This document shows, in pieces, positions 14,974 through 27,801 of a stretch of 64,000 bases of DNA; position 1 is the first letter of the stretch; every line of letters starts with the position of its first letter. The translations under genes and the position numbers were made by a program. The DNA lies in assembly GCA_020137815.1 (NCBI GenBank), contig CM035355.1:7921271-7985270 (forward strand), given 5' to 3'. This DNA comes from Hormiphora californensis. Lineage: Eukaryota; Ctenophora; Tentaculata; Cydippida; Pleurobrachiidae. The notes below the pieces were generated by a model. That model was not told where the DNA came from and made no database searches. It worked only from the letters and a program-made list of their open reading frames with translations.

Positions 14974-17900
14974 ATGAGAGTTACTCCTATGACGGGAAGG
15001 GTATTGGCGGATGCCGCAGTGTCGCACCCCAAATTCAATCCCCTCTTCTGTAAAGCTGGTAAGTTTTTATGATGTATCATCACAGCACAAGTTATTTCTC
15101 TTGTGAAATGTTATCTCACACTCTTTTTCCCTCTTGTAAAACCGTGATGGAAAGTTGACTTTTCACTGCATGTTCTTGACAATTTCTGTAATTTTGATAA
15201 TGTAATGATTCCCCAGTTTGACTAAACTATTTTCATATTTGCAGATCAAGATTACAGCAATAATCAAATTGCTCTCACACTTAATGAAACGAAAAAAACC
15301 CGGGGAATTGGAATTTTGGGCCCCCGCACTACTCTCCCGGACTACCCTTTTTTATATGCCCCTGCCCATAAACCAGCCGACGTCGGGAAGGGAGAAAACG
15401 CGCTTGAATTTGTGTTAGTTAACTACTGGGTTTACCCGGTTTCCAACCCACTTTCATGCTTTTAATCAAAGCTGCTACTTTACAATTACTACTGCATGTA
15501 AAAAACCACACGGATCCATAGAAAGATCATCGTGCAGCAAAAAAGGGTTTTGGGTTAAAAATTACGGGAATCCGTTTTTTGACTTATTTTAAATTTTTAA
15601 AAACATTTTCATTCATTTTGTTTCAGTCGGTTAAAAAGGTTTTTCGGAACCGTAAAAAATTTTTGATCGGCTGAAGAAATCTTTTTGGGCATGTAAGTCC
15701 CAAAAAGCAAACAAAATTAGTCGGCGACCACTTTTGTATTCAAACTGCACTGAGAGCTCCCTCCACTCTCTATCTCTCTCCTCATACTCCCTGACTCCTG
15801 AGTTACCCCATCTATGGTATCCGTAACACGGGCTAGAAAATGGCCAATGGTATCAGACTAAACCCATCTTTTTGAAAAACAAACTTTTCCGTAAACAAAT
15901 TTCTTTTCCCATAGGGAAGAAATTGGGGGTCAATTCAAAAAAAAACTAAAGAAAAGGGATTAAAAAAAACTCTCGATTTCTTCCGAAAATATGATGGGTC
16001 TGAAGACGGGGTTCTCGGGAAAAAATCCCAATGTCGATGATGTGACGCGGAAAAACACAGCCAAACCGGAATATATACTAGCAAACCTTTCCCCCTGGGG
16101 AAATTTTTGGGAAAAATGTAAGCTGGTTGGGAACACTCATCACCACCGTTCCTTATGCCACATGGGCGAAATCCCATCCCCTTTCCATTTATTTATGACG
16201 GCCTTTGAACGTGGTACTAATCTTATCAATCTCCCCAATCTCCTTTCTTGTTAAACCCTTGATTCTTCCCCTTCTCCTTCCTCTACCCTCCAACCCTCAT
16301 GGTTTTTCTTCCCCTATCTCCCCCTTTTTACCATTATCTTCCTTCCCCAGCTCTCTCTCACCCCCCCCCCCCCTTTTTTTTTAAAAGACCAAACATGCCC
16401 TTTTCCCCGTGCTCTATCCTCCTTTTTCTCTCCCCCGGGTTTCCCTCCCCCCAAAACCCACACCTCCCCAACCCCGGTCCCCTGAATCTTACATACATTA
16501 CTCCCTACGGCGCAGCTCCGGTGGTGAGATTATACTCCCTTCCCCCTAATGACCCCCATAAGTACCCCACAGTACCCCCCTTGGGAGTTCCAACCCCTCC
16601 CCCGTCTCTATTGCCCTCTTCTAGAAATTTTCGCCCCTCCCCCGTCCCAAGTTCACTTGTACTTTATAATACAGATATCTCCTTTAGATGTGGGTAAAAG
16701 TTTATGGTCAAGATAAAGATTCACTCCGACTGCAACTGGTGGCTGCAAAGGATGTTATCCCGAAGTGGAACCCGACTGTAACTGCTACAATCGGAGTAAG
16801 AGTTTGCCCCTGGGGGAAATACGGATGGCCCCGAAAAATGGGGCCCCCTTGGGAAAAAAGAAAAAGGATAATATTTTCATAAGATTATCGCCATTGTACG
16901 GTCCAAAATTCAAAAACTGATAATTTTTTTGAGAGGTTTTGGGTTTTCTGTCGATCTCAATTTTAGGGCGTATTTTCCGGGCTCTTATAAAAAAGTGTCC
17001 CCTTCCCGGTTTTGGGGCCCCCATGTTTGTCCCGTTTTTAAACTTTTTTTAAATAGTAACTAATTAGCTAATTTATTTTGGGTATGTGGGCCCGTAGTCA
17101 AACCAGTAAGCCTTGGTACTTTTCCCCTGTTAAACGGACGAAAATAGGGGGGGTTTAAAAAAACTCTCAGGCAGCTTTGAGCAGTTTATATCGTTACAAT
17201 CGGAATTATTAATCGACAAACCCTTCATTTTTATGGGTTGAATTCTCCTTTTGACATTTTCGAAGTAATGATGGGCCCTTTTTACCGTTTTTATGATTAG
17301 GGNNNNNNNNNNNNNNNNNNNNNNNNNNNNNNNNNNNNNNNNNNNNNNNNNNNNNNNNNNNNNNNNNNNNNNNNNNNNNNNNNNNNNNNNNNNNNNNNNN
17401 NNGGGGGTTGGAAGGGAAAAAGCCGTTTGTAAAGGATTGGGAAAAAAGAAGTTTTTAAAGGATAGGGAAGAAAGAAGTTTGAAAGGAGTTTTTGGAAAAA
17501 GACTTTTTGAAAGGGTTTGGAAAAAAGACGTTTATAAAGGGTATAAAAAGAAAAAAAGTTTAAAGTTGGTTTTTTGGAAAAAGTAGAGCGGTGGTGTTTT
17601 TTTGAACGAGTGATATAAGACATGTGTAAATAGGGAGGGCCATAGGCCTAGTCTTAAGGGAATATAGTGAGGAGCCCATTGAATAATAAAAGAATAATAA
17701 CTCGGGATGAAAAAAAGGGGGGGGGTGATGTTTTTTTTTGGATAAATACTGGAAAGGAAAAACTTTTTGTGTGTGTGTGACTTGTTTCAAGTGTTAAAGG
17801 AAGGAAAAGTTCAATGCGGGAGTGGAATGAGCTCCAAAATAAAATCAGATTTTGTGTTTTAAATTGAAATCATCAAAGGGAAGTTTTTTTACCCCCCAAC

Positions 17901-20900
17901 AAGTTAAAAAACCTATGGTAAAGTGTACCGTTAAGAGTGGGAGATAGGAGCCCCCCCTTCTTTTCGATAACCTTTCTATAATAAAATTATCTCTTAGCCC
18001 TCTCTTAGTTAGACTTCTTTATTTAAAAGTGTGACTAGACTCCTTGGGGGGTGGCTAAAACCTTTGTTTGACCATTCCGAACTTGATATACCGCAAAGCT
18101 AGTTTCACAATTGTACTGGCGATGTTTAATATATGTTATGATTGAGTTGTTTTCTGCCAATAGAAATTGTACTTGAATCGCTTGTTTTGTGGGGTTTCTT
18201 GACAGTTACAAAAGACATCTACACAAAAAACAATTGAAAATACCGAACGCCCCTAAATACAGCTGTATTATTTCGTTGAAATACCGATCAAATGGATTAA
18301 AAGGAATATTTTTTCCTAAAAAATAGAGTAAAGCAAAAAAAGCGTATTATAGTCTTTAAAATTTACCTTTTTTTTTGAAGGGGGCCAGATTTATTTGATT
18401 ACAACACCTTTTAATTAAATTAATATATAACCCTCCTCGTGTGCTACGTCCCCTTTTTTCGTTTAAAAACACCAATTACACTACTTTTTTGGGCGGGGTG
18501 CTATAATTATACAGAAAACATGTTCGCCTCCCTACAAGGTACAGATCACGTTAAAGTACATGACAGAAGGTCACGTTGAAGGGTATAAACTAGGCTATAA
18601 AATACAGTAGTTTGTTAATCTTAAGTTTTTACTAACAAAGTCTACATTTTTTTTTTGATTTTCCCTTTCTATAGGATTTGGGTTTGGCTCGACCGGAGCA
18701 AAAAAAAACCCCAGAAAACAAAACCCCCCCGTGCCGTAGGGTTCAGCTCAGTATAGAGCACAAGGATCAAGTGAGGGGTAGCCCGGGGAAAAGGACCGTT
18801 AACAAAATAACAATGGGGGCCCGTGAGAGGGATCAACTGGCCTGTAGGGGGACGTCCAAACATAGAGTTTGTCAAGTCGGGTATAATCGATCTGACGATT
18901 CACAAAGCTGAAAACTTAGAGAAATGCGACTTGTTCGGCAAAGGTATGTGAATTTATATGAGAACAATTGAATTGTAGGACTGAAGGATTAAAAAGGGAC
19001 CGTATTTGGTAAATCGTTCCACAAGAGTAGTAAAGGGAGTGGCCGGCCAGCTTTTCCACTGCTCTTGCCAAATGGTTCAAGACCTCCCGGGGAGTTAGGG
19101 ATTTCCGGCCCTCTGTGATCTGCATGACGATGAGAAAAGAGCAGGGTCCTAAAATCTAAATGCTCGTCAAAAGAAGGCCTCATCATGATCGGATAATCCA
19201 TTAATTACTGTCAGAGCATTGGCCTGACCCTATTCTCATTTCTCTCAAATAATGAGAGCGCGCGAGAACTGTGGTCAGAGCATTGGCCTGACAGATTAGT
19301 TACGTCATCAAAAGTGAACAACTGAACAACTGAATGGGGTATAGACTGGACGTGATCTTACTCTTTTTGACGAGAGTGTAGTAAGCAGTTCAATAACTAA
19401 TCAGACCTATTTTAGAGGAGTAGAAACGGTAAGGGGCGGTGCGGCTAGAATAGAATACACCAGATATCCCGGTAAACATTTAAATACTTTATAGCATAGC
19501 AGCAGTGTAGTTGTGAGTGGTATTATGCAAAGGAGGGTCGACCAGGAGTGCTGCACGATGTACTGGAACAATAGGGGGCAGGGAGGGCCTATAAGAACAA
19601 TCATATCATACACAGACACATAGCACAGGCATTTTGGCTATGATATACCATTACTATAACCACTTTCAATGTTCTCTCTATCATTCTGTCTCTCTATCTC
19701 TCATAGTCATTCTGTCTCCCATTCTGTCTCTTTTAGCATCCTCTATTAAAATATTACCTTACTCTCGGTTTTTAAGAAACGCTTTAGTAAGAAACTTTTT
19801 TGTAAGAAACTAAATCACCTGTCAGGCCAATGCTCTGACCACAGTTCTTGCGGGCTCTGCAGAACCTTCTTTGAAAGAAATTAGAATAGGGTCAGGCCAA
19901 TACTCTGACAGTGACACAATTCAGAGACACCCCAACAAAATTATAAACCCCTAACTTATTTAGTTTCTTAATAGCCGAGAAAGTTTCGTAGTTTTTGGAT
20001 TCCTTAATCTTTTGGTTTCTTAGAAAAACAACTTATTTAAAAGTTTCTTGAAATATACGAGCTTAATTAAGGAGAGAGTATGGTAGTCTCTCGTCTCAGA
20101 CTTGGTGATGCCATCACAACTCAGCCCGCTTCGCGGGCTTCGTTTTCGCGCGCGAGTTGTAAGGGTGACTGTGTCACCAAGTCTCAGACGTCTTTGTATG
20201 GATCTCAAAGCAAGGTAAAATTCGTAAAACACGGTTTTCATACAACGTAAAACACATTGAAAAATGCCGATCGGGATCTAAACTGGAGAGTTGAAAAATT
20301 GTGTGTTAGAACCAGAGGGGAGAGAATGAGAGAATGAGAGAGTGAGATGAGGGAAAAGAAAGAAATAATAGAGGAGATGAGAAAAATAGAGGATACGATG
20401 ACTAGAAAATAATAGTGGGACACCGAGGAGAGGAGATTTTAGAGAGAGACGGAAATGAGAGAGGGGAGACAGGACACGAAGAGAGATACGGAGATAGAGA
20501 GTGACGAGTGTGTGACGGGTGAGAGTGATGTGTCGAGGCCGAGTGAAGTTGATGAATGAGAGAAAGGAATGGGAGAGAGAGGAGATGACAGAGATGAGAT
20601 GAGCGAGGAGACGGGAACGGAAAGAGCAGATGCGAGAGATTGAGAGAGAGGGAGAGAGGAGAGAGTGAGAGAAGAGAGGGATCGAGAGAGAGAGAGATCG
20701 AGGAGAGATGACTGTGCGGAGGAGGGACGGAGAGAGAGAGGACCGAGAATGACGGGAGAGAGATTGAGACTATGAAGGAGAGGGATGAGAGTGAGAGAGA
20801 AGAGAGCGATGACCGGATGAGACGAGAGAGAGAGAGACCCGAACTTGAGAGAGCGGAGAGGAGAGAGAGAGAGAGAGAGAGTTAATACTAGAATCACTGG

Positions 20901-22040
20901 ATCGGAGGCATCATGGAAAACTTCTTTTGTAGCACTTTTCTTCACCAGTGAGAACAGTGCAGAAAGTATTGTAAAAGTAATTTCAGTTACTCGTAGCCGA
21001 TCATAGTTCAGTTGTTCGAACTGAAATGGGGGAGGTGGGAGGGTGGGAGGGTTGGCGGGAGGTTAGTGGTTACACGAAAAGCTGAATTTGTTGAGTAACA
21101 AGACCGTATACAGTATAGGGTGGGCGGTGGGTTTTTGTTGCCCTTGTAGCCAATTATATGTAACAGCTTTCTAACTCTTTTTGCAGGTGACCCCTATGTG
21201 GTGGTGTGTGTAAATGGTCATCGTGTGCACAAGACTGCAGTAAAGCACAGCACCCAACAACCAACTTTCAACGAGTCAAAACAGGTAAAACTGAGAATGA
21301 CAGAGAGTTTAATGAAAGACATGACAGACATGAGGGAAGAGAAGAGCCAGAGAGGTAGAACGGAAGAAGACAGAGATCTTGCTGTATCTTGACCAAACTG
21401 TCTTACTTTCGAAGAAGATACAGAAAGGAAAACAGACAGGGAGGAGAAGACATAGAGACAGAGAGGAGAGGGAAGAGAGGGAAAGAAAGATCTATCTCTA
21501 CTACTACCCATAAACCATATGCTATTTATGTTTGTTGGCAAATAATCAATGTCGCTAACCATCAGTAACAAAAGCATCATAGTACAGGCCTGTTTTAACT
21601 GTACTAGTAGTAATAGTATGTAGTTATTTGTTGAGTAAGGGGGAAGAGTGTGACACTCTTCCCCCTTACTCAACAAGTAGTTATAGTACAGGCCTGTTTT
21701 AACGTATAAAGGCAACCAAATATACCGCTTGGAAACTTGTTATAGCTGGGAGACAGATCTCAGTAAAATGACAGTTCCACCACCCACGATGTTCAGGAGC
21801 CAAATACAAGTAATACCGTACTGGGTTAATAAATGAATCCTTTATGAATGGCAAGGGGAATAAAATATGTCCACTTCTTTACTTTATATAGCTGATCTTA
21901 ATCTGTCATAGGCAGTACAAGATTAATATGATATCTTATTGTGCAATCAATCTACGAGGCCCCATCGTATTATACCATACCGATATGTATGAGACAAATT
22001 CGACCACCAAACAATCAAATCAGAAAGAGAAGAGAAGAGA

Positions 22041-22073
<33 letters not shown>

Positions 22074-22280
22074 AGAGAGAGAGAGAGACGAGGACGGAGA
22101 GAGAGGAGATACCTGCAGATGAGAGAGAGAGAGAGAGAGAGCATAGAAGAAGATTTGCTCTTAGAATGATGCATCATTTGTTGAACTACTGAGAGTTTCA
22201 AATGGTTTAGAGAGGTAGTAGTTATATAGTATCACCCATGTCACTTCACTTCTTCTTCTCTCTCCCACTCTCTCTCTCTC

Positions 22281-22341
<61 letters not shown>

Positions 22342-22545
22342 ATATCTCTCTCGTCTACTGTTTCCCCTCTCGTCTCTCTTCTACTCTCTTGCTTCTCTCA
22401 TATCTCTCTCGGTCTCTCTTTGTCTCTTATCTCTCTCGCTCTCTCTCTCTTCTCTCCTCTCCTTCTCTCTCTCTCTCTCTCTATTCTGTCTCCTCCTCTC
22501 TTTCTCTCTCACTCTCTCCCTCTCTCTTTCTCTCTCTCTCTCCTA

Positions 22546-22589
<44 letters not shown>

Positions 22590-25222
22590 AATTCCTCACT
22601 CGACTTCTCTCTCGCAGGTGCTCAGTACACCATATAGTTCAACACTAAAGTTTTAAGATTTCAGTTATAGATCGTGAAGAGGAGGCAGCAAAAACTATGG
22701 AAGGGATTTGGGCGGTTCTAGATCCATACATCCTGGGGAGTAGGACGGGCTGAGGACAGTGCATCACGATCACATCGACAGGACAGTTCTGCGCTTGTGT
22801 GACCGACACGGGACTTATCGTTTGTAAGAAGACGTGAAGCCTTCGCACAGTGTCAAAATTTAAACATGCAGGGTAATAACCGGATGAGATAGACTTAATT
22901 TCAGCACCTACCCCCATTAATTCGAGGACGCTGATCATTTTCGTGCCCTCCCCTCATCAGAATGTCTGCTCCCGGCAATTTCTCGCATTGGCTCGGTAAT
23001 TCGGTCGGTAACAAAACAGGTGGTTGCCGAACCAGTTGTTCAGATGAGTCAATGGAGGTCGCCGACAAACTACCGCGCAAAGGCCGCATGGCTCGTGCAA
23101 ACCACCTGTTGTTACCGCAACCAATCGAGCCAATGCGGAAAGTTCTTAAACAAGGGGGTAAATGGGAAAGTTTTTTGAGATAAGGGGTCAAAGTGGGAAG
23201 TTTCTTGAGATAAAGGGTCAAGTGGGAAAGTTTCTTAGAGATAAGGAGGTCAAAATAGGAAAATTTTTTAAATTAGGAGGGCAAAGTGGAAAAATTTCTT
23301 AGAGATAAGGGTCAAAAGGAAAAATTTTTGAGATTGGAGGGCAAAAGTGGGAAAATTTCTTAGGAACGGAGGTCAAAATGGGGGTTTTTATATGATTAGG
23401 GGGTCAAAGTGGGGAAAAATTTCTCAAGGGTAAAAGGGCAAAAATGGAAAAGTTTTTTTTTAGTAAGGAGGTCAAGGGGAAAATTTCTTTGGATAAGGGG
23501 TCAAAAGGGAAAGTTTTTTTAGGATAGATCAAGTTTGAAAAGTTTTTTAGAGATAAGGAGTCAATGGGAAATTCTTAGAGATAGGGGGGGTAAAAGGGGA
23601 ATGTTTCTTAGAGTAAGGGGTCAAAATGGGAAAGTTTTTTTAGAGATAAGGGGCAAAAGGGAAAGTTTTCTTAAAGATAGGGGGTCAAGGGAAAAGTTTT
23701 TTAGAGATAAGGAGGGGCAAAGGGGAAAGTTTCTTAGAGATAAAACTCAAAATGGGGAATTTTTTAAATTGGAGGTCAAAAGGGGGAAAATTTTTTAAGA
23801 TAAGGAGGTCAAAGTGGGAAAGTTTCTTAGAGATAAGGAGGTCAAAGTGGGAAAGTTTCTTAGAGATAAGGAGGTCAAAGTGGGAAAGTTTCTAAGAGAT
23901 TAGGAGGTTAAAATGGGGTAGTTTCTTAGAGATAAGGAGGTCAAAATGGGAAAGTGTCTTAGAGATAAGAAGGTCAAAGTGGGAAAGTTTCTTAGAGATT
24001 ACGAGGTCAAAGTGGGAAAGTTTCTTAGAGATAAGGAGGTCAAAGTGGGAAACTTTCTTAGAGATAAGGAGGTCAAAGTGGGAAACTTTCTTAGAGATAA
24101 GGAGGTCAAAGTGGGAAAGTTTCTTAGAGATGAGGAGGTCAAAATGGGAAAGTTTCTTAGAGACAAGGAGGTCAAAGTGGGAAAGTTTCTTAGAGATAAG
24201 GAGGTCAAAGTGGGAAAGTTTCTTAGAGATAAGGAGGTCAAAATGGGAAAGTTTCTTTGAGATAAGGAGGTCAAAGTGGGAAACTTTCTTAGAGATAAGG
24301 AGGTCAAAATGGGAAAGTTTCTTTGAGATAAGGAGGTCAAAGTGGGAAAGTTTCTTAGAGATAAGGCGGCCAAAGTGTGAATGTTTCTTAGAGATAAGGA
24401 GGTCAAAATGGGAGAGTTTCTTAGAGATAAGGCGGTCAAAGTGTGAATGTTTCTTAGAGATAAGGAGGTCAAAGTGGGAAAGTTTCTTAGAGATAAGGAG
24501 GTCAAAATGGGAAAGTTTCTTAGAGATAAGGAGGTCAAAGTGGGAAAGTTTCTTAGAGATAAGGAGGTCAAAGGGGGAAAGTTTCTTAGAGATTAGCAGG
24601 TCAAAGTGGGAAAGTTTCTTAGAGATAAGGAGGTCAAAGTTGGACAGTTTCTTAGAGATATAAGCCTGTCAAAACGTGTTTCGACCTAGAACTCACTAGA
24701 GGCAAGCCAATTCCGGTTGTACAAGTATAAGAGACTTAATTCTGGCACCTACCAACGCTAATGCGAGGACGCTGAACACTTTGGTGCCCTTAATTTTGTC
24801 TCTACTCCTTTCCTAAGGGTAGATACAGCGTTTTTCTCCTTATGCTCAATTACCAATCAATTAGGGGCTAATTATACACCTTCCCCCAAATAATTGAGAC
24901 TGACATTTTGGTTTTTTATGTTCAGGAGGCCCATACCTAGGATGTACAATATTTATTCCAGAATATTCAGGCTTGAACAAGATACAAAACACCCCACCTA
25001 TAACACAAGTCTAACATTGTACAATGTACATACGTTACATTGTACATTGTACATTCTCACAACTATCGCCGTTTTTATGCCACACCTTTTCAGTGTTTTG
25101 TATTGGACGTGACCAAGTCTAAGATGGTGCTAGCGGTGTATGATGAGGATAAGTTTGGAGCTGACACCTACCTGGGTGAGGTTCATATAAATCTGGTGCG
25201 ACTCAAGAACACGTTCTTCGAG
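14974..25222 (+). CDS. C2-domain protein gene, exons partly lost in poor sequence
   Basis: Recognised exons: 14974-15058 (start MRVTPMTGRVLADAAV), 15245 onward to an uncertain donor before 15466 (DQDYSNNQIALTLNE, phase matches), probably 16688-16795 (SLRLQLVAAKDVIPKW), 18675-18943 with frame damage, 21187-21284 and 25094-25222. The last three join in phase into one C2 domain: GIIDLTIHKAENLEKCDLFG, then KGDPYVVVCVNGHRVHKT, then LAVYDEDKFGADTYLGEV. The calcium-loop aspartates (CDL, GDP, YDED, GAD) are all present, so calcium-dependent membrane binding is likely from the family. The 16688 exon resembles the start of a second C2. The region between is poor sequence with a 100-N gap, so the order and number of exons are provisional. 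A 3' exon near 27517, with AATAAA at 27588, is possible. The overall protein is not recognised. Confidence 0.72.
15480..18670. other. Low-quality sequence around an assembly gap
   Basis: Runs of stretched or collapsed homopolymers (for example near 16370, 17700 and 18650) indicate consensus errors. Coding signal of the C2 gene breaks up here. Open frames such as 16299-16697 are Pro/Ser-rich artefacts of C-rich sequence and are not called. Confidence 0.7.
17303..17402. other. Assembly gap (100 N)
   Basis: Exactly 100 unknown bases, the usual scaffold placeholder, so the true distance is unknown. The right flank is a degraded copy of the gtttgtaaagga minisatellite, a likely cause of the break. 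Confidence 0.99.
18944..21186. other. Intron of the C2 gene: repeats, GA-rich tract
   Basis: Contains two inverted-repeat elements (19209-19293, 19819-19912), a stem-loop at about 20095-20187 (agacttggtga against tcaccaagtct) and an irregular GA-rich tract at 20300-20890. The 168-codon minus-strand frame at 20439-20945 is Ser/Leu low complexity from that tract. Confidence 0.6.
19209..19912. mobile_element. Two copies of the GGCCAATGCTCTGACC inverted-repeat element
   Basis: 19209-19293 is bounded by gtcagagcattggcctgac on both sides with agaactgtgg inside. 19819-19912 is the reverse orientation (gtcaggccaatgctctgacc ... gtcaggccaatactctgaca). A fragment lies at 5229-5283 and an expanded form at 60238-60525. 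Confidence 0.75.
21628..21676. mobile_element. 49-bp perfect palindrome between 8-bp direct repeats
   Basis: Arms ttgttgagtaagggggaaga plus gtgt pair exactly around a single central G. GTAGTTAT flanks both sides (21620-21627 and 21677-21684). An 8-bp duplication is typical of hAT insertions, so this may be a minimal, almost TIR-only element. Confidence 0.8.
22983..23140. mobile_element. Short inverted-repeat element
   Basis: cgcattggctcggt on the left pairs with cgagccaatgcg on the right, and aggtggtt pairs with aaccacct inside. No coding capacity. It directly precedes the 33-bp minisatellite. Confidence 0.65.
23150..24660. repeat. 33-bp minisatellite, roughly 45 copies
   Basis: Unit gtgggaaagtttcttagaga plus taaggaggtcaaa. 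Copies after 23800 are clean; those at 23160-23800 carry many homopolymer errors. 33 is a multiple of three, so long frames stay open on both strands (for example 24130-24663 +, 23999-24571 -). These are by-products of the repeat. Confidence 0.95.
24664..24955. mobile_element. Internally deleted, right-truncated copy of the GCCTGTCAAAACG element
   Basis: The left end gcctgtcaaaacgtgtttcg is followed, after a deletion, by sequence matching 53330-53530 of the complete element at 52261-53596. It stops at the aggatgtaca phrase without the right terminal repeat. Confidence 0.8.
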
Positions 25223-25644
25223 GTATGTATATTGTACACAGGTGACTACATTGTAGGATTTTATTATGCCTATAAGTTGTACCTGAAAACTTATAACACG
25301 AGACCGAAGGTCGAGTGTTATAAGTGCAACAATAATGATCCGAGACCATAGGTCGAGGCAGATTCTTGTACTTTAGTGCACGAGCCTGCGAGTGCCACTA
25401 AGTGTAACTACCTCACGAGCCTGCGAGTGATGTAGTTTTACTTTTTGACCGAGCCTGCGAGGTCTAAAAGTGTAAGAATCTGGGACATTATTGTTTACGT
25501 CAGGTACAACAAAAATAGGCATAATAAAATTGCATTGTAAAATTTTGAAAACAAGAGTGAGAGACACTTAGAGGGCGTAACAACGAATTCATGATTTAAG
25601 GTAGCAGGCAGAGATATCAGTATAAGATAAGATAACGCCTGAGA

Positions 25645-25983
25645 TATATAGGGGGGGGGTGACACGTAACACTTTGTAACACTTTGTAACATGTAACGTG
25701 CACAAAATATTTTCTGCACATGTTACAAAGTGTTACAAGCGTTACAAAGTGTTACAAAGTGTTACAAAGTGTTACAAAATGTTGCAAAATGTTGCAAAAT
25801 GTTGCAAAAAATGCCCATTTTGTAACATTTTGTAACACTTTGTAACATTTTGTAACACTTTGTAACATTTTGTAACACTTTGTAACACTTTGTAACACTT
25901 TGTAACATGTAACGTGCACAAAGAGTTTTCTGCACATGTTACAAAGTGTTACAAAGTGTTACGTGTCACCCCCCCCTATATAA
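25645..25983. mobile_element. Foldback element with 10-11 bp repeats (tgttacaaag)
   Basis: tatataggggggggg then tgacacgtaacactttgtaac on the left is inverted on the right, ending tcacccccccctatata. Most of the arms are tandem tgttacaaag/actttgtaac units. No open frame of interest. Confidence 0.85.
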
Positions 25984-26195
25984 TAGGTAAAGAGAGTGAG
26001 AGATTAGTGAGAGTGAGAGAGATAAAGAATGTGTGGGTCCGGGAGTTCGTAACAGTTATCTTGATCTTGATGGTGCAACGGCGTGTGAGTGTGACATAAA
26101 GAAAGCGAGAGAGAGAGAGAGAGAGAGAGAGTTCGTACACGCTTATGTGTGACAGAAACAGTGGAGTGAGGAGTTCTAAGTGCAGCGGTGTTATA

Positions 26196-26314
26196 GCACT
26201 GCTTGTACAACTTATAACACTGCCCGGTGTTATAAGTGAAAACTTATAACACTGGGGTGTGTTATAAGTGAAAACTTATAACACTGGGCAGTGTTATAAG
26301 TTGTACAAGCAGTG
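26196..26314. mobile_element. Short palindromic element of cttataacactg units
   Basis: cactgcttgtacaacttata at the left end is repeated inverted at the right end. The middle alternates cttataacactg and its inverse. Related phrases occur at 25270-25325. Confidence 0.7.
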
Positions 26315-26469
26315 ATACCTAAAGATTTACAGTATGTACCAAAATGTTACAATGTACATTGTACAATGTAGTCACCTGTGACCTGTGTAGAATAGTTGTA
26401 CACGTGTGACTTTGTTAACTGTTAGTTGCAACTAGTTGTGTGAGTTTGTATAATTACCTCACATACATA

Positions 26470-26742
26470 TAGTCGAATTTTTTAATCAAGGGACAGGGGG
26501 CCGCACGTTTACAAAAGTCTTTTTGTGCGTGCTAAACGTTTTCGCTCATATCTCCTGTTCCTGAAAAGATAAAGACTTGATCTTGGTTGCGTTGAAAAGG
26601 TCTTAAAATTGTCTTTCCAACGCTGTTGGGTTGAAGTCTTAAGATTGCCAGGAACTTGATTTCGATTATCACGCGCAAATACAACGCCGTGCGACCTCTC
26701 TGAATGCGCAGCCCCCTGTCCCTTGATTAAAAAATTCGACTA
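26470..26742. mobile_element. 273-bp MITE with TA target duplication
   Basis: TAGTCGAATTTTTTAATCAA on the left pairs with ttgattaaaaaattcgacta on the right, and the element is flanked by TA on both sides, as for Tc1/mariner-type elements. A second copy is inserted at 54749-55277. Confidence 0.85.
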
Positions 26743-26811
26743 TACTGGGTGGTAATACTGTTCTTCGTGCGGGGTGGTAAAAAAAATTGAACATTATGAT
26801 GATGCATCGTA

Positions 26812-26898
26812 TGTCTGAATATGTCTGAATATGTCTGAATATGTCTGAATATGTCTGAATATGTCTGAATATGTCTGAATATGTCTAAATATGTCTGA
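26812..26898. repeat. 10-bp tandem repeat (atgtctgaat), about 9 copies
   Basis: Nearly perfect head-to-tail units; the last but one carries taaat for tgaat. Confidence 0.9.
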
Positions 26899-27284
26899 AC
26901 ATTGGGATTCAATGGTCGTGTTAATATTGATTGAGGTTTATCTGTAGCTGACTTTGCCAGACCCCAATTTGATACTCAGTAAGCTCAGATCGGGTCGGCG
27001 CCGCCAGACAGAAGTTGAGGTAGCGTGGCCTGGTAACTCTGAATTCCACGTTACCAACAGGAATCTTCAGGGCTGTTGAAATTAGTGTTTCCTATGTAAA
27101 TTCGTCCATTCGCCCAATGAGAGATACTGGTAGTGGTGGGAGCTAATTAGCAGTTTACCAAGCTTGTTCCATGGTGGTGGTAACTCAATTAGACCAATAC
27201 CTCCCGATGTGTGTGTTTCCGCCGTCTGAAGTGAAAATGAAAGTAGCACGCTGGTAAAGCGAAATATGGCTGCAATGAAAGTGA

Positions 27285-27430
27285 AACGTGTTTGAATTGT
27301 GAAAGTGAAACTAGTTCGAATGAAAGTGAAACTTGCTTGAATTGTGAAAGTGAAACTAATTTGAATGAAAGTGAAACTTGCTTGAATTGTGAAAGTGAAA
27401 CTAATTTGAATGAAAGTGAAACTACTACTA
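27285..27430. repeat. Tandem repeat of gaaagtgaaact-containing units
   Basis: Alternating units (gaatgaaagtgaaacttgct, gaattgtgaaagtgaaacta) keep a frame open on both strands. The same gaaagtgaaagt phrase recurs at 29157-29265, 29895-30060 and 31035-31060, marking a dispersed family. Confidence 0.8.
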
Positions 27431-27801
27431 ACAATATTTCAGTTCAAAGCGATACCGCTATCGAAACCAGAAAAGGGTAACGCCAAGGGGAACCTCTTCA
27501 TCTCTCTATCCTTCAGGGCCATGCCGATTATCACCGTACATCCCCCGAAAACTGTGGAACAGTAAAACACAAACATTTCAAGTATTTAATAAAACTCTGT
27601 GTGACCTCAACAATATGTTAGCAAAATATTAAATAATAAGTTTTAACCTTCTCACACACCATTTAACTAAACAAACATTGTCATTGTGATGATAACTCTC
27701 CATTGCTCCTTCATAAATTTATTCATCATTACTCCTTCATTTAATAACACACTCTGTGAGTCCCTAAACAACCGACAATTCCTTCATACGATCCCACTTA
27801 T

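Noticed and set aside
20095-20187. tRNA-like or riboswitch-like stem-loop
   Set aside because: The hairpin has no cloverleaf or conserved core; it looks like another inverted-repeat insertion.
20439-20945. 168-codon minus-strand frame
   Set aside because: Ser/Leu low complexity read from an irregular GA-rich tract in an intron.
23535-24663. Long open frames on both strands (up to 190 codons) as a repeat protein
   Set aside because: The 33-bp unit is divisible by three, which keeps frames open by arithmetic; there are no splice sites or conserved start, and both strands are equally open.
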